This document shows positions 25,670-33,240 of a stretch of DNA of 64,000 nt, piece after piece. Each line of letters opens with the position of its first letter. Positions within the stretch are counted from its first letter, which is position 1. The stretch covers positions 1,623,001 to 1,687,000 of the forward strand of contig NZ_CP044310.1 of assembly GCF_009664365.1 (NCBI RefSeq), given 5' to 3'. The notes beneath the pieces were generated by a model. It made no database searches. It was not told the DNA's origin and saw only the letters and a program-made list of their open reading frames with translations. This stretch comes from Paenibacillus xylanilyticus (GTDB lineage Bacteria > Bacillota > Bacilli > Paenibacillales > Paenibacillaceae). The position numbers and the translations under genes were made by a program.

Positions 25670-27160
25670 TTGGAAGTGGATCATATGCAAGACAGAATAA
25701 ACAGCCGCTCCCTGAAAGCCGTCGTGATTGGTCTTGGTTATGTTGGACTTCCCATGGCGGTGGAGATGGCACAGGCCGGTTATCGCGTTCACGGGATCGA
25801 TATAGATGCTTTCAAGGTAGCAAGACTTCGTGCGGGCGATTCGTATGTCATCGGAATTGAAGACGAGGCTATACAATCGCTAGCTCAAGCCGGGTTGTTT
25901 ACAGCCGGTACGGATTATGCACCAGTAACGCAGGCGGATGTGATTGTTATCTGTGTACCTACCCCGCTGACGCCCGATCATCAGCCCGATATTTCATATA
26001 TTGCTGCAGCGGTGGATGGCATGACTCCTTATCTGAAGGAGGGGAGCCTGGTTATATTGGAAAGCACGACGTACCCCGGCACAACGGAGGAGCATGTGAA
26101 GCAGCCGCTCGAAGCTGCCACAGGCTGGAGAACAGGCGAACAATTGTATGTCTGTTATTCTCCCGAACGGGTGGACCCGGGCAGTGTGAACTATGGTGTA
26201 AAAAATACCCCGAAGATTATCGGTGGTTCAACACCAGCCTGCCTATCCTATGGGAAAGAATTCTATGGCTCATTCCTCAATGAGATTGTTCCAGTCAGTT
26301 CAACGACCGTAGCCGAAACGGCGAAGCTGTTTGAAAATACATTTCGCAGCGTCAATATTGCACTGGTGAACGAGCTCACGCCTGCCTGTGAACAAATGGG
26401 CGTGAACATCTGGGAAGTGCTGAACGCGGCAGCAACCAAGCCGTTTGGCTATATGCCGTTCTATCCGGGCCCAGGCATCGGGGGGCACTGTATCCCCATT
26501 GATCCCATCTATCTGTCCTGGGCGGCTAACCGGCAGGGATCAGATCTGCAATTCATCACACTCGCAGACGCGACGAATCGACAGATGCCGGAGCGTGTGG
26601 TTCAGCGTGCAGCAGCGCTGCTGGAACAGGCAGGTACGCGGGTTCAGGGAGCACGCATTGTGCTGGCAGGCATGGCGTACAAAAAGGATATCGACGACTT
26701 GCGCGAATCGCCGGCGCTGGACGTTTTCCGCCTGCTGAGCGCAGCGGGAGCAGAGGTTGTTTTCACAGATCCGATGGTGCCGGTCTTCCGCAAGGATGAT
26801 GGCTCTGTGCTTCAGTCTCAGCCCGCTGTGCCGGGCTTGTGGGCTTGGGCCGATCTGGTGATCATCACGACTGACCATTCGGGCTTCAATTATCAGGAAA
26901 TGGCGGATCATGCAAAGCTCATCTTCGATACTCGGAATGCGACAGCCGGGTGCCATGGAGGCCATATTGTCGTGCTGGGACAGCCCGATCGGCCTGAGGC
27001 AGCAGCGTTGCAAAGTGTCCCTGCAATGAATGAAATGCCAGAGACAGAAGATGAGCAAAAGCAACACGTGCAGCCGAACACAGCGGAAGTTCAGGGTGGA
27101 GCCCAGGAAGAATCTGCACATCTTCAAGAGAAATCGGGGGATACCCATGGCGAATCATGA
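25670..27160 (+). CDS. UDP-sugar 6-dehydrogenase (UDP-GlcNAc/ManNAc or UDP-Glc dehydrogenase family)
   Basis: 496 residues. NAD-binding GLGYVGLPMA at the N-terminus, the central helix, and the catalytic cysteine in PGPGIGGHCIPIDP identify the family; the ETAKLFENTFRSVNIALVNEL helix is typical of the WbpA/Wbp-type UDP-N-acetyl-hexosamine dehydrogenases. It oxidises C6 to a uronic acid. TTG at 25670 has AGGGAGG 9 nt upstream; an ATG five codons later has no ribosome site. The last ~60 residues are an acidic Glu/Gln-rich tail beyond the normal family end, overlapping the next gene start. Confidence 0.85.
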   Translation: MEVDHMQDRINSRSLKAVVIGLGYVGLPMAVEMAQAGYRVHGIDIDAFKVARLRAGDSYVIGIEDEAIQSLAQAGLFTAGTDYAPVTQADVIVICVPTPLTPDHQPDISYIAAAVDGMTPYLKEGSLVILESTTYPGTTEEHVKQPLEAATGWRTGEQLYVCYSPERVDPGSVNYGVKNTPKIIGGSTPACLSYGKEFYGSFLNEIVPVSSTTVAETAKLFENTFRSVNIALVNELTPACEQMGVNIWEVLNAAATKPFGYMPFYPGPGIGGHCIPIDPIYLSWAANRQGSDLQFITLADATNRQMPERVVQRAAALLEQAGTRVQGARIVLAGMAYKKDIDDLRESPALDVFRLLSAAGAEVVFTDPMVPVFRKDDGSVLQSQPAVPGLWAWADLVIITTDHSGFNYQEMADHAKLIFDTRNATAGCHGGHIVVLGQPDRPEAAALQSVPAMNEMPETEDEQKQHVQPNTAEVQGGAQEESAHLQEKSGDTHGES

Positions 27161-27893
27161 TCGGGTAAGTGAACGGTACTATGGTGAGATCAACTCGGAA
27201 GATTCCCATGAAGCCACCCGGACCCGCATTCACTGGATGTGCCGGGAAGCAACCGGCAAACGCATTCTGGACGTTGGATGCAGTCAGGGGATTACCTCCA
27301 TTTTGCTGGCGCGTGAGGGGTTTCGTGTAACAGGTGTCGATCTGGAAGAAGAGAGTATCCGGTACGCCCAGGCAGAGCTTGCCAAAGAGTCCAAACCTGT
27401 CCGGAACAATGTGGATTTTCGCATGCTGGACATTACGCAGTGGAAAGTAAAGACCACCTTCGATACAGTCCTGCTTGGAGAAGTGCTGGAGCATTTTGCC
27501 CATCCGGAGACATTGTTGCTTCAGGTTCACCGGCTGCTGCAGGAGGAAGGGACGCTGATCGTAACTGTGCCGTATGGTTATCATCCGTTCTATGACCACA
27601 AGCAGACGTTCTATGCAGGAAACCTGGCGATGTGCCTGATGCCGTATTTTGAAGTCTTGAAACTGGAGGTTCATCATAAATATTTATGTTGCGTGGCCCG
27701 CAAGCGGCGGAAAACGCAGCTGCATATGTCGCCAACCTTGAAACAAGTAACGGAGTGGATGCAGCTGGATCATCTGCACTTTGCCGAGGTTGAGCAGAAC
27801 CATCTTCGTCTGATGAAACTGCGCAAGAAGGCGCTGGATCAAGCGGTAGAGCAGGTGAAACGGCTTCGTCGTCAGGAGAATGCGGAAGGGTAA
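27147..27893 (+). CDS. class I SAM-dependent methyltransferase with coiled-coil tail
   Basis: 248 residues from ATG 27147 (GGGGG 5 nt upstream). The Rossmann motif I is ILDVGCSQGITSILLA, followed by GVDLEEESI and the VLLGEVLEHFAHPE motif typical of sugar or small-molecule methyltransferases. The last 40 residues form a basic coiled coil (LRLMKLRKKALDQAVEQVKRL). The start overlaps the end of the dehydrogenase gene by 14 bases, indicating coupling. A likely role is methylation of a sugar of the glycan built by this cluster. Confidence 0.8.
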   Translation: MANHDRVSERYYGEINSEDSHEATRTRIHWMCREATGKRILDVGCSQGITSILLAREGFRVTGVDLEEESIRYAQAELAKESKPVRNNVDFRMLDITQWKVKTTFDTVLLGEVLEHFAHPETLLLQVHRLLQEEGTLIVTVPYGYHPFYDHKQTFYAGNLAMCLMPYFEVLKLEVHHKYLCCVARKRRKTQLHMSPTLKQVTEWMQLDHLHFAEVEQNHLRLMKLRKKALDQAVEQVKRLRRQENAEG

Positions 27894-28049
27894 CGGGGGA
27901 AGGAAGATGTGGCAGCGCAAAGATAGCAGTAGATTGCAGGTCGTAGGTTGTACAGGGAGTTGATTGGGAGTAGGAGCATTCAGTGAGTAAGAAAAAAATA
28001 GCATGACGATTAGAACGAATACGCGTACTACAGGAAGGGGCACGGGAAC

Positions 28050-29180
28050 GTGATCACCATCAGTCTGTGCATGATTGTGAAGAACGAGGAACGCACGCTT
28101 ACGCGCTGTCTGGATTCGGTAGCCGGAATCACGGACGAGATCGTCATTGTGGATACCGGTTCATCCGACCGTACGATGGATATCGCTGCGCAGTATACCG
28201 ACCGGATCTTCACGTATGAGTGGGCGGATGATTTTGCGGCGGCACGAAACTTCTCCTTCGACCAGGCCACGCAGGAATATATCCTGTGGCTGGACGCAGA
28301 TGATGTGCTGCTGCCAGCGGAACGGGCGAAGCTGGAGAAGCTGAAGCAGCAGCTGCCGTCCGAGGGGGAGACGGCAGCTGTGATCTTGAACTATACGCTG
28401 GCCGAGGGGCCGGAGGGGAGTCCGCTTGTGACGGACCGCAGGCTTCGCCTGGTCAAGCGGGATGCAGGTTGCCGCTGGCATGGCCGGCTGCACGAGCAGC
28501 TCAGCTTCCCGGCGAGTGGGGTCATTACGGCAGACATTGCCGTCACGCACCGCCGCGAAGCGGGCCATCATTCGGCGCGTAACGTGCGCATTCTGCGCAA
28601 ATGGATCGCCGAAGAGGGCGCAGCCCAGGGTCGCCTGCTGTTCTACTATGCAGGCGAATGTTATGACCGCCAGCGTTATGCAGCGGCGGCTCGGGGGTAC
28701 GCGAAGCTGCTGGAGCAGCCCAGCGGCTATCGCGAGGATCGGCTCATTGCCTGTGCGCGGCTGGCGGAATGTTATGAGCGGCTGGGGCAGCCGGGACGCA
28801 AGCTGGGTGCTCTGCTGCAGTCGTTCCAGTACGATCTGCCGCATGCCGATTTCTGCTGTGCAATCGCGGCCTGTTTTCATGAACGACAGGAGCTGGTCTC
28901 AGCAATCTACTGGTATATGCAGGCTGTAGATGTGAGCAGCCGCGACACGGGTCTGCGGCCGGTACCCACAGCCTGCCGCAGCTGGCTGCCGCATGCACGT
29001 TTATCGCTCTGTTATGCCCATCTGGGCAATTGGGAACAGGCACTTATGCATAACACGAAAGCCCGTGAGTATCTGCCGAACGATCCCGGCCTGCTGGATA
29101 ATCGTCAGAAGCTGGAAGCCATTTTACGCAAAGAGATTCGTAATCGAGAAGAGAAGGACGAGGCACAGTCTCGAAAGTAG
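28050..29180 (+). CDS. GT2 glycosyltransferase with TPR-like C-terminal half
   Basis: 376 residues. The N-terminal GT-A domain shows ISLCMIVKNEERTLTRCLDSV, IVDTGSSDRT and the metal site LWLDADD; residues about 200-370 form TPR-like helices. This architecture resembles the SunS/TPR glycosyltransferases that glycosylate proteins or peptides rather than lipid carriers. GTG start with AGGAAGG 9 nt upstream; 156 nt separate it from the methyltransferase gene, so it may have its own promoter. The coding GC is clearly higher than in flanking sequence. Confidence 0.82.
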   Translation: MITISLCMIVKNEERTLTRCLDSVAGITDEIVIVDTGSSDRTMDIAAQYTDRIFTYEWADDFAAARNFSFDQATQEYILWLDADDVLLPAERAKLEKLKQQLPSEGETAAVILNYTLAEGPEGSPLVTDRRLRLVKRDAGCRWHGRLHEQLSFPASGVITADIAVTHRREAGHHSARNVRILRKWIAEEGAAQGRLLFYYAGECYDRQRYAAAARGYAKLLEQPSGYREDRLIACARLAECYERLGQPGRKLGALLQSFQYDLPHADFCCAIAACFHERQELVSAIYWYMQAVDVSSRDTGLRPVPTACRSWLPHARLSLCYAHLGNWEQALMHNTKAREYLPNDPGLLDNRQKLEAILRKEIRNREEKDEAQSRK

Positions 29181-29479
29181 AAGGAAGAATAACACTGTAG
29201 TGAAAGGGCGATAGAGAGTAGATTATTAGACGAAGCAACAAGATAAAAGTAAAAGACGTTGAGAGCTAACAGAAGTTTTAGAATTAGTAAAGTGTTGAAG
29301 TGGTGATAGGAATAGGATGAGAAGGTGTTAAGATGCATCTTCTGGGGCACGGTATAGTAAGTAGTAAGTTTGCTCTTAACGATGGGCAGTCTTGTGGTTA
29401 AAACCTGTATGGATCATGGAGCTAGAACAGTCGAGAATGCAAGGATAGGTAATAGAAGTGAAATAAGCAGCTCTCTTGC
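29181..29479. other. 299-nt AT-rich intergenic region
   Basis: No credible coding frame; short frames here lack ribosome sites. Many short purine-rich stretches (AGGAAG, GATAGG) are present but no organised repeat was found. Its right end contains the terminator hairpin of the next gene on the - strand. Confidence 0.4.
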
Positions 29480-29509
29480 CTAGAGAATTTGGCGAGCGGA
29501 GCTGCTTTT
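29464..29509 (-). terminator. terminator hairpin overlapping the 3' end of a coding sequence
   Basis: On the - strand AAGCAGCTC..CTCGCC pairs with GGCAAG..GAGCTGCTT. The left arm lies inside the last codons of the DUF5412-like gene. Confidence 0.6.
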
Positions 29510-30040
29510 GTGTTGGATTTTATTAGGGGATAAGCACCGCAAATACTGGTCCTTCATGCGCAGGCTTTTGCAGGCCCAGCCCCGGCCATCATAGATTTCG
29601 TCGTCGATGTTGAGCGTCATGGTCTCATCCGAGTATTCGCTCCAGTTTTCGATCCGAAGTGTATTTTCGCTCTCCCATTCGAGATGGTTATTCCCGTGAT
29701 GCTCGGCGCGATAGATGGTTTTCACACGGGAGGCATCCGAATCATTCGTTTTCCTCACGTCCACCCAGATGGTTACTCCACCGGCTGCACCGCCGTAAGG
29801 TACACCGTAAATCTCAGCTGTATATTCTCCATTCCGTGAAGGCATAGAATAGCTCAGATCTCCTCGTTCAGAACGGTCAAATGTTGAGAAGTAAGGACGA
29901 AGGTTGAAATAGGCGACGAGCATGAATAACGGTATGAAGATCAAGAAGGTGAACGTTGTGAGGAAGGGATGTCTGCGTATCCAGGGCTTGCGGGACTTGG
30001 TTGTGGATGAACTCGAATTCGCTTGATGGTGGCGTTCCAT
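29480..30040 (-). CDS. DUF5412-like membrane-anchored protein
   Basis: 186 residues from ATG 30040 (GGAGG 10 nt upstream). A Ser/Thr-rich cytoplasmic N-terminus is followed by one transmembrane helix (FLTTFTFLIFIPLFMLVAYF) and an extracytoplasmic domain with SRNGEYTAEIYGVPYGGAAGGVTIWVDV and later NHLEWESENTLRI, the pattern of DUF5412. Function unknown. The last codons double as one arm of the terminator hairpin, so the natural end may have shifted by recent sequence change. Confidence 0.65.
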   Translation of the reverse strand: MERHHQANSSSSTTKSRKPWIRRHPFLTTFTFLIFIPLFMLVAYFNLRPYFSTFDRSERGDLSYSMPSRNGEYTAEIYGVPYGGAAGGVTIWVDVRKTNDSDASRVKTIYRAEHHGNNHLEWESENTLRIENWSEYSDETMTLNIDDEIYDGRGWACKSLRMKDQYLRCLSPNKIQHKSSSARQIL

Positions 30041-30207
30041 TAATGCTTTGCCTCCTTTGGAGTCAAATGACATGGATATGTAGGTGGTTCTATTCGTAAT
30101 CACTTAAAGCTGCATTAAATAATGATAGCACAGGGATTGTTTTAATGATTACAATGAAGTTAAAAATATCCTAATATGAGTGATATATCTTACTAGAGGT
30201 GCTGCAA

Positions 30208-30501
30208 ATGAATGAACCTACGCTGAAAAAAGCAATGGATACGCTGGAGTTTTTAAGTCAGGATCGAGAGGCGCGTCGTTTGTATGAAGAGCGACAGAAG
30301 TATTTGCATGACGAAGCCTCAATGATTGAGTGGGCTACGGAAAAGGGGATAGCTCAGGGGAGAGAAAAAGGATTACTTGAAGGTGAAAAAAGAAAGGCTC
30401 TTGAAATTGCAAAAAATATGCTTTCGTTAGGAATTGAAGTTTCGGTTATCGCGAAAGCTAGTGGCCTGTCGGAGTCCGAAATTGAGTCGCTGAAAGATTA
30501 G
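30208..30501 (+). CDS. orphan C-terminal module of an Rpn/PDDEXK transposase-like protein
   Basis: 97 residues from ATG 30208 (AGAGGTG upstream). The sequence matches the C-terminal half of Rpn-family proteins: SQDREARRLYEERQKYLHDEASMIEWA, then a variable Gly/Glu/Lys hinge (GIAQGREKGLLEGEKRKA) and a small helical domain. The nuclease domain (about 180 residues with the PD-(D/E)XK site) is absent; a stop codon lies just upstream. It may be a remnant, but in related genes a short protein from an internal start is made and inhibits the full-length nuclease, so this could be a working small protein. Confidence 0.6.
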   Translation: MNEPTLKKAMDTLEFLSQDREARRLYEERQKYLHDEASMIEWATEKGIAQGREKGLLEGEKRKALEIAKNMLSLGIEVSVIAKASGLSESEIESLKD

Positions 30502-30840
30502 CATTGGAGTACAATGAGCACACGAGCTGATTGGTGCAATTGATTATACCGCCGGGATATGAGTGTGGTTCGTTCATAACGAAAAAGCAATCGTTTGTCC
30601 AAACTGGATGAACGGTTGTTTTTGTATGGGCGATGCAGCTTCAAACGTTTTACAGTAAAACGCGGTTGCTCATTCGGGGCTGGCCCGTTAAACTAAAGAG
30701 AGCGGCGTTTTGCTTGACGGACAAGTCATGAGAACGCCATTTTGTTGTCAAGGATGCGGCAATGGTGCCGTGTTCGGATGTCAGAATCGGATGGGACCAA
30801 GCTGGTGGATGAACACCAGTGACAAGTAAGGAGTCTTTAC
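30502..30840. other. 339-nt intergenic region before recQ
   Basis: Holds a terminator hairpin at 30581-30624. The remainder (30625-30840) has no frame with a ribosome site; a TTGACG occurs at about 30714 but no good -10 is visible at the right distance. The recQ ribosome site TAAGGAG is at 30825-30831. Confidence 0.4.
30581..30624. terminator. intrinsic terminator
   Basis: AAAAAGCAATCGTT pairs with AACGGTTGTTTTT (one G-T pair), with GTCC/GGAT extending the stem and a T-run after. Confidence 0.65.
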
Positions 30841-32721
30841 ATGAGTGTGCAAGCACCTACTTTAGAAGAAGCGCAGGGTCTCCTGCAAAAATATTATGGC
30901 TACCCCGACTTTCGCGAGGGTCAAAAAAAGATCGTGTCCAGCCTGCTTGAATACGAAGATACGCTGGGCATTATGCCTACCGGGGGCGGGAAGTCGATCT
31001 GTTATCAGATTCCCGCTCTCTTATATCCGGGACTGACACTGGTCGTTTCCCCGCTTATTTCATTGATGAAGGACCAGGTCGATGCGCTGACGACCGCCGG
31101 TATTGCTGCCGCTTATATTAATAGTACGTTAAGCGGCAAAGAAGTGAATGATCGCATCCGCGCGGCGCAGCGCGGTGAGCTCAAGCTGCTCTATGTCGCG
31201 CCGGAGCGACTGGAGCTGGACTGGTTCCGCGACGAGATGGGACAGCTGCCCATCTCCTGCGTGGCTGTGGATGAGGCTCACTGTGTATCACAGTGGGGCC
31301 ATGATTTTCGGACAAGCTACCTGGCGGTAGCGCCGTTTGTGGACAGTTTGCCGGAGCGGCCGGTGGTTGCGGCCTTCACGGCGACGGCAACGCCAGAGGT
31401 CATGGGCGATATTCTGCGGCTGCTGCGTTTGCAGGACCCGCAGACATATGTGACCGGACTTGGGCGGGATAATCTGGCGTTTAGCGTACTGCGCGGCGAG
31501 AGCAAAAAGGATTTTGTTTTGAACTACGCGCGCGAGCATGCAAGCGAGCCGGGGATTGTGTACGCCGCGACCCGTAAGGACGTGGACGATCTGCATCAGC
31601 GTTTGCTGCAGGCAGGCTTGCCGGCAGGACGCTACCATGCGGGGATGACGGACGATGAACGGGCCCAGAGCCAGGAGCAGTTTTTGTACGATGATATCCG
31701 GGTGATGGTCGCGACAAATGCATTCGGAATGGGAATTGATAAATCCAACGTGCGTTACGTGCTGCATTACAGCATGCCGAAGAACATGGAGGCATATGTA
31801 CAGGAAGCTGGTCGTGCGGGACGGGACGGAGAGCCGAGTCAATGCATTCTGCTGTTCGGGGCGCAGGACATTATTACCCAAAAGTTCCTGATTGAGCAGA
31901 ACCCGATGGAGGGCGACCGCAAACAGAACGATTACCGGAAGCTGCAGCAGATGGTGGACTACTGTTACACGACACGTTGTTTGCGCAGTGCGCAGCTGGA
32001 TTATTTCGGTGAAATACATGAGGACAAGCCGTGCGGCATCTGCAGTTCCTGTACGGACGACCGCGAGCTGGTGGATATGACAATTGATGCACAGAAAATC
32101 TTCAGCTGTATTCACCGCATGCGCGAACGGTACGGTGTATCTCTGGTGGCGTCGGTGCTCAAGGGCTCGCGTGCCAAGAAAGTACTGGAGTACGGCTTCG
32201 ATTCCTTACCGACCTATGGCGTCATGGGCAATCGCACGGAACGTGAAATTGCCGAAATCATCAACGTCATGGTATCCGAAGGTTATCTGATGCTTTCCGA
32301 GGGACAGTATCCGGTCGTGCGTTTACAGCCGCTGGCGGTGGAAGTGCTGAAAGGCCAACGTGAAGTGATGCAGCGTGTGGTGCGCAAGACAGCGGCTACG
32401 GCCTCGGGTACAAACTATGGCGGACGTCGGGGTCGCGATGCGATGCCATCGGCGGTCAACGAGACGGTATTCGAGCAGCTGCGCCTGATCCGGCGCGATC
32501 TGGCGGCGAAGGAGCATGTGCCATCGTATATTATTTTCAATGATGCAACGCTTCGCGAGATGAGTGTGGTATGTCCGCAGACGGAACGTGACATGCTGAT
32601 GATTAAAGGGGTCGGTGAGGTCAAGTACCGCAAGTACGGACTGCCATTCCTTGAGTTCTTCCAGAAGCAAACGGGCGAAGAAGTGGATACGGATGATGAT
32701 GCATTTTACGAATATGAGTAA
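30841..32721 (+). CDS. recQ: ATP-dependent DNA helicase RecQ
   Basis: 626 residues. Helicase motifs in order: [60 protein letters not shown]. The RecQ zinc site is formed by CYTTRCLR...CGICSSC, then the winged-helix domain and a C-terminal HRDC-like domain ([25 protein letters not shown]). It unwinds DNA 3'-5' in recombinational repair. ATG with AAGGAG 7 nt upstream. The acidic C-terminus ([11 protein letters not shown]) is short. Confidence 0.93.
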   Translation: MSVQAPTLEEAQGLLQKYYGYPDFREGQKKIVSSLLEYEDTLGIMPTGGGKSICYQIPALLYPGLTLVVSPLISLMKDQVDALTTAGIAAAYINSTLSGKEVNDRIRAAQRGELKLLYVAPERLELDWFRDEMGQLPISCVAVDEAHCVSQWGHDFRTSYLAVAPFVDSLPERPVVAAFTATATPEVMGDILRLLRLQDPQTYVTGLGRDNLAFSVLRGESKKDFVLNYAREHASEPGIVYAATRKDVDDLHQRLLQAGLPAGRYHAGMTDDERAQSQEQFLYDDIRVMVATNAFGMGIDKSNVRYVLHYSMPKNMEAYVQEAGRAGRDGEPSQCILLFGAQDIITQKFLIEQNPMEGDRKQNDYRKLQQMVDYCYTTRCLRSAQLDYFGEIHEDKPCGICSSCTDDRELVDMTIDAQKIFSCIHRMRERYGVSLVASVLKGSRAKKVLEYGFDSLPTYGVMGNRTEREIAEIINVMVSEGYLMLSEGQYPVVRLQPLAVEVLKGQREVMQRVVRKTAATASGTNYGGRRGRDAMPSAVNETVFEQLRLIRRDLAAKEHVPSYIIFNDATLREMSVVCPQTERDMLMIKGVGEVKYRKYGLPFLEFFQKQTGEEVDTDDDAFYEYE

Positions 32722-32764
32722 GTAAAAGGGCAAGGCTTCAATTCCAGAGGTGCTTATGAAATGA

Positions 32765-32824
32765 TGGATTTTGAACTTGGATTTTGAATCGTGGATTGTG
32801 AATCATGGATTATGGATCGTGAAC
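32765..32824. repeat. 14-bp tandem repeat, about four copies
   Basis: Unit TGGATTNTGAATCN, with the first copy one base short and the last copies diverged (TGGATTATGGATCG). Confidence 0.65.
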
Positions 32825-33027
32825 AAAACTTGAATCCAGTCACTGGCAAAGTTACATCGGTCGGAGTGTCTCGTGTGTCTCTATGCGGTGGACGAAATGA
32901 GATAGATTGTCTTTCATAAGGTGGACATTGCTTTTGAAGAAAGCGATGGTTGGCTTACACAGGATATGGTTCCGATGAGTGTCCATGGGTCAATATGTAG
33001 TATATTGGAGGGGCTCAGGGAGTGGAT

Positions 33028-33062
33028 GTCTTTTTGAAAAGGGTGTCCACCCTTTGAAAGAC
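33028..33062. repeat. inverted repeat (GTCTTT..AAAGGGTG / CACCCTTT..AAAGAC)
   Basis: Two nested arms, GTCTTT/AAAGAC outside and AAAGGGTG/CCACCCTTT inside, form a 35-nt near-palindrome. No T-run follows on the + strand. Confidence 0.45.
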
Positions 33063-33108
33063 AAAATTCGAATATGTCCATGATACGTGGAATGGCTATG
33101 TATAGAGA

Positions 33109-33177
33109 TTTAACACGAACAGCATCCAAAGCTGGGTGTCGAAATAGGTTTACATGAACAGCATCCGGGACTGGATG
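33109..33177. repeat. two imperfect 30-bp direct repeats, period 39 bp
   Basis: The shared core GAACAGCATCC occurs at 33117-33127 and 33156-33166; flanking bases (TTTACAC/TTTACAT before, CTGGGTG/CTGGATG after) also match. Confidence 0.5.
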
Positions 33178-33240
33178 GCTGTGGCGCTTTACTTTTACCA
33201 AAAAAATATGGTCTGGGTGTCCAGGCAAAGGTTGTGAACC

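Larger units (their letters stand above)
32722..33240. other. 519-nt gene-free region with short repeats
   Basis: No frame has a good ribosome site. It contains a 14-bp tandem repeat (32765-32824), a palindrome (33028-33062) and a pair of 30-bp imperfect direct repeats with a 39-bp period (33109-33177), each listed separately. Confidence 0.5.

Noticed and set aside
32914..33228. 104-codon frame on the - strand in the repeat-rich gap
   Set aside because: No ribosome site, and a composition rich in His, Pro and Ser as expected from repeats on the other strand.
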